Source: Rhizobium sp. N324
Lineage (GTDB): Bacteria > Pseudomonadota > Alphaproteobacteria > Rhizobiales > Rhizobiaceae
NCBI RefSeq assembly: GCF_001664485.1
Contig: NZ_CP013634.1
Span: 1-64,000 of the forward strand
Direction: 5' to 3'
DNA length: 64,000 nt
Shown here: positions 1 through 6,995 of the stretch, in pieces
Numbering within the stretch: the stretch's first letter is position 1
Layout of the letters: each line of letters starts with the position of its first letter
Notes under the pieces: generated by a model
What the model was told of the DNA's origin: nothing
The model's database searches: none
What the model saw: only the letters and a program-made list of their open reading frames with translations
Made by a program: the position numbers and the translations under genes

Positions 1-154
1 AGGGCCATGAAAAAGTTTCGCGCCAGCTGCGACCGCTACAAATTGAGCGGCGGCCCGCTCCGGCGTCGCGACCGCTTCCTTCCCTAGCCATTTGTTGAAA
101 TGCGCCGTTAACCATGTCATAGATGGCGGAAGGAAACATCTGTTTTGCTTCCAT
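1..154 (-). other. possible partial gene start running off the window edge
   Basis: On the minus strand an ATG at 154 opens a frame starting MEAKQMFPSAIYDMVNGAF that runs to the edge. A second frame, open from about 180 through an ATG at 120, reads ATPERAAAQFVAVAAGAKLF near the edge, which looks more protein-like there. The two could be one gene with a frameshift, or neither may be coding. No Shine-Dalgarno is clear. No family is recognised. The divergent gene at 180 would share this short upstream region. Confidence 0.2.
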
Positions 155-179
155 TTGTGAAAAACCGTAAAGCTTAACA

Positions 180-1313
180 ATGCGCTACGATATCGACGCT
201 GCGATGCTTCAAACTCTGCTTCCATCCTTTGCCGCGGCAGAGGATGCGCTGGCCCGGCTGGACGAACGGGTGGTGCGTTCGTCGGTCGGTGAGGGCTTTG
301 CCGAACGCAGTCATTTCTTCGATGCTGCCGGCGCGCTGTGGGTGGCCGGCGAACTGGTGCATGTCGAGGATCTGGTTTTGCACGATGCGCATATGGATAG
401 CCGGGCGCCGAGCCACGAGCTGACGATCGCCCATTCCGTGCTGCGGGCCCGCCGGCGCATCTGGACCGGCGAACCGGCCTGGGCGCTCGGAGCCGCGGGG
501 CTGGCGACGCTGACGGCGACGCTCGGGGAAGGGGAGGGGACGGCGCCGGAGGTCAAGAGCCCTGCGGTTCCGCTCGAGACCGACGACGAGGGCGGGGATG
601 AGGACGGGCCGCTCGCTGCCGAGATGGCCGAGATCGACGCGCTTCTTGCCCGTTCGCAGAAGCTCCTCGACATCCATACGGGCAAGGTGCCGGCAAGCGA
701 GGCGCCTGTCTCTGCCCCGTCACGGCGCAATGACGATCCTCTGGGCTTGCTGGGTGACGACGAATGGGACGAGGAAAAGCGGCTTGCCGAGTGGCGCGGC
801 CTCTTGCCATTGGCCGACAGCTTGCCGCCGGTTCTCGGCGCGATCATCCTTTTCGAAGCCTGGGAAAGGATCGAGCCATTGCGGCGCCAGCATTGGCTCG
901 GCGGTCTTCTGGTCGCCGGACACCTGCGCGCCCGCGGCAAGGTCGCGTCGCATCTCTTTTCTTTTTACGGTGGGCTGAAGCTGGTGCGTCATGAACGTCG
1001 CCGCGCGCGCGACCGGGCGACGCGGCTGCAGGCCTTCCTGGAAGCGATGCATCTGGGGGCTGCCGCCGGCCTCAAGGAACTCGACCGGCTGTCGCTTGCC
1101 CGCACGCAGATGGAGCTGCGCTTTCGCGGCCGCCGTTCCAACAGCAGCCTGCCGGATCTTGCCGATTTCATCCTGTCGCGGCCGATGGTCTCGGCGGCGA
1201 TGATCGCCCGCCATCTGCGCATTACGCCACGCGGCGCGCTGAACCTCGTCAACGAGATCGGCATTCGTGAGATCACCGGCCGCGGCCGCTACCGCGCCTG
1301 GGGCATTATCTGA
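180..1313 (+). CDS. DUF1612 family protein with C-terminal helix-turn-helix
   Basis: A 377-residue protein of the DUF1612 family, which is common on rhizobial chromosomes and plasmids and has no known biochemical role. The N-terminal half (about residues 15-110) carries the family hallmarks AEDALARLDERV, HFFDAAGALWVAGELVHVED and LVLHDAHMDSRAPSHELTIAH. A low-complexity acidic linker (about 115-190) follows. The last 60 residues (MIARHLRITPRGALNLVNEI) form a winged HTH-like segment, so DNA binding is likely but inferred. The start at 180 fits the family N-terminus, though no strong ribosome site is visible. It faces the downstream Bax-inhibitor gene, with a hairpin between them. The family call is firm; the function is unknown. 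Confidence 0.85.
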   Translation: MRYDIDAAMLQTLLPSFAAAEDALARLDERVVRSSVGEGFAERSHFFDAAGALWVAGELVHVEDLVLHDAHMDSRAPSHELTIAHSVLRARRRIWTGEPAWALGAAGLATLTATLGEGEGTAPEVKSPAVPLETDDEGGDEDGPLAAEMAEIDALLARSQKLLDIHTGKVPASEAPVSAPSRRNDDPLGLLGDDEWDEEKRLAEWRGLLPLADSLPPVLGAIILFEAWERIEPLRRQHWLGGLLVAGHLRARGKVASHLFSFYGGLKLVRHERRRARDRATRLQAFLEAMHLGAAAGLKELDRLSLARTQMELRFRGRRSNSSLPDLADFILSRPMVSAAMIARHLRITPRGALNLVNEIGIREITGRGRYRAWGII

Positions 1314-1322
1314 AACGAAAAC

Positions 1323-1343
1323 GGCCGGGTCGTTGACCCGGCC
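1323..1343. terminator. hairpin between convergent genes
   Basis: A perfect 9-bp stem (GGCCGGGTC / GACCCGGCC) with a 3-nt loop begins 9 nt after the DUF1612 stop. It is followed on the plus strand by CTCTTTGTTT, a modest T-rich tract. It probably terminates the plus-strand gene; the minus-strand Bax-inhibitor gene ends about 110 nt away. Confidence 0.6.
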
Positions 1344-1455
1344 ACTCTGGCTCTTTGTTTATCCATGTATTTAAAGTGAACACCCGATCTGCCATCCTGT
1401 CACAGACAGCAGACCGGGCGCTCTTGCGCTTCCTTTGCCCCCGGAAGCGCGATCC

Positions 1456-2166
1456 TTATTCCCGCTCGCCCGTGAAGTTGAGCAGAAGCTGGAAGATGTT
1501 GACGAAGTTCAGGTAGAGCGACAGAGCGCCGAAGACGGCGAGCTTCTGGTTCGATTCCTGATCGTAGTTTTCCGAATACTGTTCCTTGATGTTCTGCGTG
1601 TCGTAGGCGGTGAGGCCGACGAAGACGACGATGCCGATCACCGAGACGGCGAACTGCAGCGCCGACGAACCCAGGAAGATGTTGACGATGCTGGCGATGA
1701 CAACGCCGATGAGGCCCATCATCAGGAACGAGCCCATGCGCGAGAGGTCACGCTTCGTCACATAGCCGTAGAGGCTGGTGGCGCCGAACATCGTGGCGGT
1801 GATGAAGAAGGTCCGCGCAATGCTCATCCCGGTGAAGACCAGGAAGACGGAGGCGAGCGACAGGCCCATCACGGCGCAGAAGGCCCAGAAGGTGATCTGC
1901 GCGGTGCTGGCCGACATCGTCTGGATGCGGAACGAGAAGAAGAAGACGAAGGCGAGCGGCGCCAGCATCACCACCCACTTCAGCGGCGAGCCGAAGATCG
2001 GCACGTAGAGCGCCGGCGTCGAGCCGACGACGAAGGCGACGAGGCCGGTGATAACCAGGCCGAGCGCCATGTAATTGTAGACGCGCAGCATATGCTGGCG
2101 CAGGCCCTCGTCGAAGACGGCCTGGGAGCCGGCCACGGCGCCATAGCGGGAATTGATCGGGTTCAT
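1456..2166 (-). CDS. Bax inhibitor-1 / YccA family inner-membrane protein
   Basis: A 236-residue BI-1 family membrane protein (YbhL/YccA type). It shows about seven hydrophobic segments and the family C-terminal region VGLTAYDTQNIKEQY followed by SLYLNFVNIFQLLLNF. BI-1 proteins act as cation/H+ leak channels or modulators of membrane proteases; the substrate here is unknown. The frame is open to 2283, but the ATG at 2166 is chosen because GAGGAGATC lies just upstream and the N-terminus MNPINSRYGAVAG fits the family. It starts 20 nt after the anti-sigma stop on the same strand, so it is probably the third gene of the sigma-factor operon, which is unusual for this housekeeping family. Confidence 0.9.
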   Translation of the reverse strand: MNPINSRYGAVAGSQAVFDEGLRQHMLRVYNYMALGLVITGLVAFVVGSTPALYVPIFGSPLKWVVMLAPLAFVFFFSFRIQTMSASTAQITFWAFCAVMGLSLASVFLVFTGMSIARTFFITATMFGATSLYGYVTKRDLSRMGSFLMMGLIGVVIASIVNIFLGSSALQFAVSVIGIVVFVGLTAYDTQNIKEQYSENYDQESNQKLAVFGALSLYLNFVNIFQLLLNFTGERE

Positions 2167-2186
2167 GCTGATCTCCTCGGTTTGAA

Positions 2187-2954
2187 CTAATAGAGCGAGC
2201 GGGCGAGCCGTTCGGCCGCCTGATCGAGATTGAGACCGCTTTCGTCGGCGATCAGCGCATAGGCGACCTCGCCGATCTGCCAATAGGCGGCTTCTGCCTT
2301 CTCAAGCGCCAGATGGCTGACGGGCTTGACCTCGAAGGCGCCCGGGCGGACGGCGAAAAGCGACAGCCGCTTTCCATCCGACTGCTCGATCGCCATTTCG
2401 ACGCTGGGGCCGAATTCGGACGGGAAGATCTGCACGTCGGCGACCTTCCAATCCTGAGGCAGTTCCGGCATCACGATCGCGGTGGCGGCACGAATGTCGT
2501 CGGCGCTGTAGGTGGCCGGCGTCTGCGGCGGCATCGATTGACGCAGGGCGGCGGTCTGGTAGGCGCGGACGGCATCCTCGACATAGGCGGGTGCCGGGAC
2601 CGATGCCGATACCTCGGTTGCCGAGAAAGCGCCGAAGGAATTGTGCGCCACCCAGCCGGCGGTCACCAGAATACCAACAGCGGCAATGCGCTGCATGGAA
2701 TGGAAAATGCGGCCATAGGAAAGGCCCCGTTCCAGCCGGCGGGCGGCATCGCGGGTCTCGGGACGGCCGAAGGCGCTTTCGCCGGCAAGCGCCAGGCGCA
2801 ACTCGCCCTTCATGCTGAGGTCGGCCATGACCTTGGCGGCAATCGCCGGGTGGCCGGAAAGATAGGATTCCACCTGGATGCGGCGGGCGACATCGAGTTC
2901 GCCATCCACATAGGCGTCGAGATCGACATCGAGGATCGGATCAATTGCCTTCAT
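2187..2954 (-). CDS. membrane-anchored anti-sigma factor
   Basis: A 255-residue protein with a cytoplasmic N-terminal part (DAYVDGELDVARRIQVESYL, residues about 13-32), typical of anti-sigma factors that mask ECF sigma factors. It has one transmembrane segment at about residues 88-106 and a periplasmic C-terminal domain of about 150 residues. No HxxxCxxC zinc motif is seen, so it is not a ZAS/ChrR type. The frame extends to 2969, but GGAGGGG sits 6-8 nt before the ATG at 2954, which is the better start. Its start lies inside the end of the sigma gene (14-nt overlap), so translation is probably coupled. The signal sensed is unknown. Confidence 0.85.
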   Translation of the reverse strand: MKAIDPILDVDLDAYVDGELDVARRIQVESYLSGHPAIAAKVMADLSMKGELRLALAGESAFGRPETRDAARRLERGLSYGRIFHSMQRIAAVGILVTAGWVAHNSFGAFSATEVSASVPAPAYVEDAVRAYQTAALRQSMPPQTPATYSADDIRAATAIVMPELPQDWKVADVQIFPSEFGPSVEMAIEQSDGKRLSLFAVRPGAFEVKPVSHLALEKAEAAYWQIGEVAYALIADESGLNLDQAAERLARSLY

Positions 2955-3480
2955 TGCCATCCCCTCCAATCAGTCTCAGATGCGAAATGCGCGGCGTCTT
3001 CTCCTCGAATTCGCGCAATTGCGCGCGGGCGCGGGAGATGCGCGACATCAGCGTGCCCACAGGAATGCCCAGCGCATTGGCGGCTTCCTGGTAGGAAAGG
3101 CCTTCGATCGCCACGAGATGCAGCGCCTCGCGCTGCTCCTCCGGCAGATCGAAAAAGGCGTCGCGCACCTGCTGCAGCCGCACGGCATGTTCCTGGCCGG
3201 CCGGCAGCGACTGTTCGGCCTCGACAGCCGCCTCGTCATGGCGGCGCGTCAGCGATCGGTTCTGGCGCAGACGGTCGATATGGGCGTTGTGCAGGATGGA
3301 GAGCAGCCAGGTGCGCAGATTGCCGCCGCTGCGGAAGCTCTTTTTCTTCTCGAGCGCCCGCACCAGCGCGTCATGCACCAGATCCTCAGCCTCGTCCGAA
3401 TTGCGCACCAGCGAGCGAGCGTAGCGCCTGAGCGCTGCAAGCTGTCCGATGACGTCGAAGGGGCGGTCTTTGCGTTCCAT
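2941..3480 (-). CDS. ECF-type RNA polymerase sigma factor
   Basis: A 179-residue group 4 sigma-70 factor. Region 2 spans about residues 9-75 (RSLVRNSDEAEDLVHDALVR, then NLRTWLLSILHNAHIDRLR). Region 4 spans about 105-160 (LPEEQREALHLVAIEGLSYQ, then IPVGTLMSRISRARAQL). It lacks the features of EcfG and its partner is a transmembrane anti-sigma factor, so it resembles the ECF26-type arrangement seen in rhizobia (group assignment inferred). The sigma, anti-sigma and Bax-inhibitor genes form one minus-strand unit. No Shine-Dalgarno precedes the ATG, and a promoter-like sequence ends only about 8 nt before it, so translation may be leaderless. Confidence 0.92.
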   Translation of the reverse strand: MERKDRPFDVIGQLAALRRYARSLVRNSDEAEDLVHDALVRALEKKKSFRSGGNLRTWLLSILHNAHIDRLRQNRSLTRRHDEAAVEAEQSLPAGQEHAVRLQQVRDAFFDLPEEQREALHLVAIEGLSYQEAANALGIPVGTLMSRISRARAQLREFEEKTPRISHLRLIGGDGNEGN

Positions 3481-3487
3481 GATTGAG

Positions 3488-3515
3488 TATACGCAAGCCG
3501 GGCGGATTTTATTCC
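3488..3515 (-). promoter_or_regulatory. candidate ECF autoregulatory promoter
   Basis: Reading the minus strand, GGAATAAA (3515-3508) and CGTATA (3493-3488) are separated by about 15 nt. The GGAAT / CGTATA pair resembles -35/-10 elements of ECF sigma factors, which usually drive their own operon. The -10 lies about 8 nt before the sigma ATG, so the start site would fall at or next to the first codon. Confidence 0.45.
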
Positions 3516-3635
3516 CGGGGACGATAAAAAAATCATACGGGCCGACGACGCCATCGCCGCAGCGTAAATCCGCGATTGTTTATGACAACTACATGACAGA
3601 TCATGACGCCGCTGATTTGAAGGGGAAAAGCAAGA

Positions 3636-3917
3636 ATGAAGGAAAAGAAGCGGGTCTACGAAGCTCTCGTAGACGGCGCCATGGAAGGGCTGACGGATCA
3701 GGCGCTCTATGATTTCGTCAAGGCGCGTTGTCCAAACGCCACCAGCAAGAAGATCGTCCGGGCCTCGCTTCTCGCTCTCATCGATCCTCATCTCCGGGAC
3801 CGCAATATTCTCGATGTGATCTACGCCCTTGCGATCAAGCATCGGCTGGATGACGGCGAAGACGGGCGGGCTCCATCCGCGCAGGCGGCCAATCAGAACA
3901 TGCCGCAGCTTTCCTGA
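3636..3917 (+). CDS. small conserved hypothetical protein
   Basis: A 93-residue, mostly helical soluble protein beginning MKEKKRVYEALVDGAMEG, with GAAGGGG as a good ribosome site. It shows the pattern ALYDFVKARCPNATSKKIVR, a helical segment ending in a basic patch, and a variable tail. No enzyme or transport motif is seen and I do not recognise a named family. It is divergent from the ECF sigma gene and convergent with hmrR. It could be a target of the neighbouring sigma factor, but the sequence does not show this. Confidence 0.7.
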   Translation: MKEKKRVYEALVDGAMEGLTDQALYDFVKARCPNATSKKIVRASLLALIDPHLRDRNILDVIYALAIKHRLDDGEDGRAPSAQAANQNMPQLS

Positions 3918-3944
3918 CGCCGCCGCCTGCGGCTTCCGACATTC

Positions 3945-4334
3945 TCAGCCGCCGTCCGAAAGCCCTTCGAGGATTGGGCAGTCCGGCCTGTCGTTGCCGT
4001 GACAGGCATGCACCAGATGCTCCAGCGTGCGCCGCAGGTCCGAGAGATCTCGGATCTTGCGGTCGATCTCGGCAAGCTTGGCCTCGGCGATCTCCTTGAC
4101 GTCGGCGCTCGCGCGGGCCTTGTCCTCGTAGAGCGCCAGCAATTGCCGGCACTCCTCGACCGAAAAGCCGAGACCGCGCGAGCGCTGCAGGAAGCGCAGC
4201 TTGTGAACATCGGTTGCGGCATAGTCGCGATAGCCGTTGCCGCCCCTTTCGGGACGGATGAGGCCGATATCCTCGTAGTAGCGGATGGTCTTCGAAGGCA
4301 GGCCTGAACGCTCAGATGCTTCGCCGATATTCAT
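3945..4334 (-). CDS. hmrR: copper-responsive MerR-family regulator (HmrR/CueR)
   Basis: A 129-residue MerR-family activator of copper export. The N-terminal winged helix (MNIGEASERSGLPSKTIRYY) is followed by the dimerisation helix. The metal loop has C111-N7-C119 (CHGNDRPDC), the CueR-type pair that binds Cu(I)/Ag(I). The frame extends to a GTG at 4340, but AGGAGG lies 5 nt before the ATG at 4334, so that start is used. It begins 9 nt after the copA stop and its ribosome site touches that stop codon, so it is co-transcribed with copA. It should activate the promoter at 6899-6929. Confidence 0.93.
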   Translation of the reverse strand: MNIGEASERSGLPSKTIRYYEDIGLIRPERGGNGYRDYAATDVHKLRFLQRSRGLGFSVEECRQLLALYEDKARASADVKEIAEAKLAEIDRKIRDLSDLRRTLEHLVHACHGNDRPDCPILEGLSDGG

Positions 4335-4343
4335 CGTCACCTC

Positions 4344-6863
4344 CTATAATTTTGCAAAGCGCAGTCTCAGCGCATTTGCAATCACCGAGACGGACGAGAG
4401 GCTCATCGCCGCCGCCGCGATCATCGGCGACAGCAGCAGCCCGAAGATCGGATAGAGCACGCCGGCTGCGACCGGCACGCCGAGCGCATTATAGCCGAAG
4501 GCGAAGCCGAGATTCTGGCGGATGTTGCGCATTGTCGCCTCCGCCAGCCGCCGCGCCCTGACGATGCCGGTGAGATCGCCCTTCACTAGGGTGATGCCGG
4601 CGCTTTCCATCGCAACGTCGGCGCCGGTGCCCATGGCGATGCCGACATCGGCGGCGGCGAGCGCCGGTGCGTCATTGACGCCGTCTCCGGCCATGGCGAT
4701 GACGGCGCCCTTGGCGCGCAGTTCGTCGATCAGTGCGCTTTTGCCCTCCGGCAGCATGTCGGCGCGAACCTCGTCGATCCCCAGGCTTTTTGCCACCGCC
4801 CGCGCCGTCCGCTCATTGTCGCCCGTCGCCATGATGATCTTGAGACCGCTATCGTGCAGCGCCTTGATGGCGGCTTCCGTCGTCGGCTTGATCCGGTCGG
4901 CAACGGCGACGAGGCCGGCAAGCGCGCCGTCGACCACCACGAACATCACCGTTTTGCCCTCGCCGCGCAGGGCTTCGGTCCTCTGAGCCAGCGCCGAAGG
5001 ATCGACGCCGAGATCGGCAAGCATCGCCGCATTGCCGAGCGCCACCATCGTGCCACCCGCAAGACCCTGAACACCCTTGCCGGTCTTTGCCTCGAAACCG
5101 GTGACCTCGACGAACGCGACATCGCGCTCTTCGGCGCCGGAAACGATCGCTTCGGCCAGCGGATGTTCGGAGCCGCGCTCCAGGCTTGCCGCCAGCGACA
5201 GCAGCCGGTTTTCCTCGGTTCCACCGAAGGCGACGACGTCGGTAAGCTTCGGCTTTCCCTCGGTCAGCGTACCTGTTTTGTCGACGATCAGCGTATCGAC
5301 CTTGGAAAAGCGCTCCAGCGCTTCGGCGTCCTTGATCAGCACGCCTTCGCCAGCGCCACGCCCCGTCGCGATCATGATCGACATCGGCGTCGCAAGCCCG
5401 AGCGCGCAGGGGCAGGCGATGATCAGAACGGCGACGGCGGCAAGCAACGCATTGGCGAGGCTCGGTTCCGGGCCGACCGCTGCCCAAACGATGAAGGCAA
5501 GGATGGCCGTGGCGACGACCGCCGGCACGAAGAAGGCCGACACCCGGTCGACCGCACCCTGGATCGGCGCCCGCGAACGCTGCGCCTTGGCGACCATGTC
5601 GACGATGCGCGATAGCACCGTGTCGGCGCCTACCTTCTCGGCCGACATGACGAGGGAGCCGTTCTTGTTGATGGTGCCGCCGGTCAGTGCGTCGCCCTTC
5701 GATTTCTCCACCGGCAAGGGCTCGCCCGATATCATCGATTCGTCGACGGTTGACTGGCCCTCGAGGACGGAGCCGTCCACCGGAACCCGCTCGCCGGGGC
5801 GCACGCGCAGCCGGTCGCCGGTCTGGATCTCGTCCACCGGCACATCTAGCTCGCTGCCATCGGCATCGATGCGCCGCGCCGTCTTCGGCGCGAGGTCGAG
5901 CAGAGCGCGGATCGCCGAGCCGGTGCGTTCGCGCGCCTTCAATTCCAGCACCTGGCCGACGAAGACCAGGGCGACGATGACGGCGGCGGCCTCGAAATAG
6001 ACCGGCACGGCTGCGCCATGGCCGCGGAAACTCATCGGGAAGATGCCGGGCGTAAGCGTGGCGACGAGACTGTAGAGATAAGCGGTGCCGACGCCGAGAC
6101 CGATCAGCGTCCACATGTTCGGGCTGCGGTTGACGAGGGAGGCCCAGGCGCGGCGGAAAAACGGCAGCGCCGCCCACAGCACCACCGGCGTTGCCAGCAG
6201 CAGTTCGATATAGGTCGTCTGTGGCTCGCCGATCATCTCCCGCAAAGGCAGGCCGAGCATCGGTCCCATGCCGAGAGCGAGCAGCGGCAGGGCCAGGATG
6301 GCGCTGACCCAAAGCCGTCTGGTGAAGTCGACAAGTTCCGGGTTGGGGCCTTCATCGGCCGGCGGAATACCCATCGGCTCCAGCGCCATGCCGCATTTCG
6401 GGCAGTCGCCAGGCCGGTCGCTGACGACCTCCGGATGCATCGGGCAGGTATAGAGCGTACCCTTCGGCGCCGGCTTTGCCGCCGGGCGTTGGCCGTCGCG
6501 ATAGGCCGAAGGATCGGCTTCGAATTTCGTCTGGCAGCCGGCCGAGCAGAAGTAGAATTTCTCGCCCTCGACCTTCACGAAATGTTTTGCCGTCGCGCGG
6601 TCGACGGCCATGCCGCAGACAGGGTCCTTCGCCGTCAGATAGTCCTGCGGCGCGGCGGCAAATTTCGTCCGGCAGCCCTCGGAGCAGAAATGATAGAGAC
6701 GGCCGGCGTGATCGAGCGATGGCTTGCCGACCTCCGGATCAACGGTCATGCCGCAGACCGGATCGCGGGTTATGACGCCGGCAGTCTTTTCCGGGCCCTG
6801 GCCGCAACAGCTGTGATCGCCATTATGGGCGTGGTCGTGATGATGATCGTGTTTGATATTCAT
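4344..6863 (-). CDS. copA: Cu(I)-exporting P1B-type ATPase with YHS domains
   Basis: An 839-residue inner-membrane copper-exporting ATPase. The His-rich start is followed by two YHS domains (about residues 35-77 and 81-120, each DPVCGM...FCS.GC) and a heavy-metal-binding domain (YTCPMHPEV...CPKCGMAL, about 137-163). These replace the usual HMA domains. The core has the membrane CPC motif (C484-P-C486), the phosphorylated Asp in DKTGTLTEG (D528), the SEHPLAEAI His-Pro motif and [10 protein letters not shown]. The ATG at 6863 has GGAGA upstream. It forms an operon with hmrR and is driven by a CueR-type promoter. Cu(I) specificity is inferred from the CPC motif and the regulator. Confidence 0.95.
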   Translation of the reverse strand: MNIKHDHHHDHAHNGDHSCCGQGPEKTAGVITRDPVCGMTVDPEVGKPSLDHAGRLYHFCSEGCRTKFAAAPQDYLTAKDPVCGMAVDRATAKHFVKVEGEKFYFCSAGCQTKFEADPSAYRDGQRPAAKPAPKGTLYTCPMHPEVVSDRPGDCPKCGMALEPMGIPPADEGPNPELVDFTRRLWVSAILALPLLALGMGPMLGLPLREMIGEPQTTYIELLLATPVVLWAALPFFRRAWASLVNRSPNMWTLIGLGVGTAYLYSLVATLTPGIFPMSFRGHGAAVPVYFEAAAVIVALVFVGQVLELKARERTGSAIRALLDLAPKTARRIDADGSELDVPVDEIQTGDRLRVRPGERVPVDGSVLEGQSTVDESMISGEPLPVEKSKGDALTGGTINKNGSLVMSAEKVGADTVLSRIVDMVAKAQRSRAPIQGAVDRVSAFFVPAVVATAILAFIVWAAVGPEPSLANALLAAVAVLIIACPCALGLATPMSIMIATGRGAGEGVLIKDAEALERFSKVDTLIVDKTGTLTEGKPKLTDVVAFGGTEENRLLSLAASLERGSEHPLAEAIVSGAEERDVAFVEVTGFEAKTGKGVQGLAGGTMVALGNAAMLADLGVDPSALAQRTEALRGEGKTVMFVVVDGALAGLVAVADRIKPTTEAAIKALHDSGLKIIMATGDNERTARAVAKSLGIDEVRADMLPEGKSALIDELRAKGAVIAMAGDGVNDAPALAAADVGIAMGTGADVAMESAGITLVKGDLTGIVRARRLAEATMRNIRQNLGFAFGYNALGVPVAAGVLYPIFGLLLSPMIAAAAMSLSSVSVIANALRLRFAKL

Positions 6864-6898
6864 GACTATCTCCGATGCCCGAAGGGCAGTTGGAGAGG

Positions 6899-6929
6899 CT
6901 TATCCACCTTCCAGCAACTGGAAGGTCAA
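6899..6929 (-). promoter_or_regulatory. CueR/HmrR-type copA promoter and operator
   Basis: On the minus strand TTGACC (6929-6924) and GATAAG (6904-6899) are separated by 19 nt, the over-long spacer typical of MerR-activated promoters. Within it lies a perfect 9-3-9 palindrome, ACCTTCCAG-TTG-CTGGAAGGT (6906-6926). This is the CueR operator layout, and it lies about 35 nt upstream of the copA ATG. Confidence 0.9.
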
Positions 6930-6975
6930 GCGCTAATTTTGGCGAGGCCGATTTTTCGAAGGCAACCGCGCTGTT

Positions 6976-6995
6976 GCCCGATCCTCAGATCGGGC
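6976..6995. terminator. hairpin at the treY stop codon
   Basis: A perfect 8-bp stem (GCCCGATC / GATCGGGC) with a 4-nt loop that contains the treY stop codon. No T-run follows on the minus strand. It may stop or slow transcription before the copA promoter. Confidence 0.35.

Noticed and set aside
2941..3480. The ECF sigma factor as EcfG itself
   Set aside because: It is paired with a transmembrane anti-sigma factor instead of NepR/PhyR, and its own promoter-like element is GGAATAAA/CGTATA, not GGAAC/CGTT.
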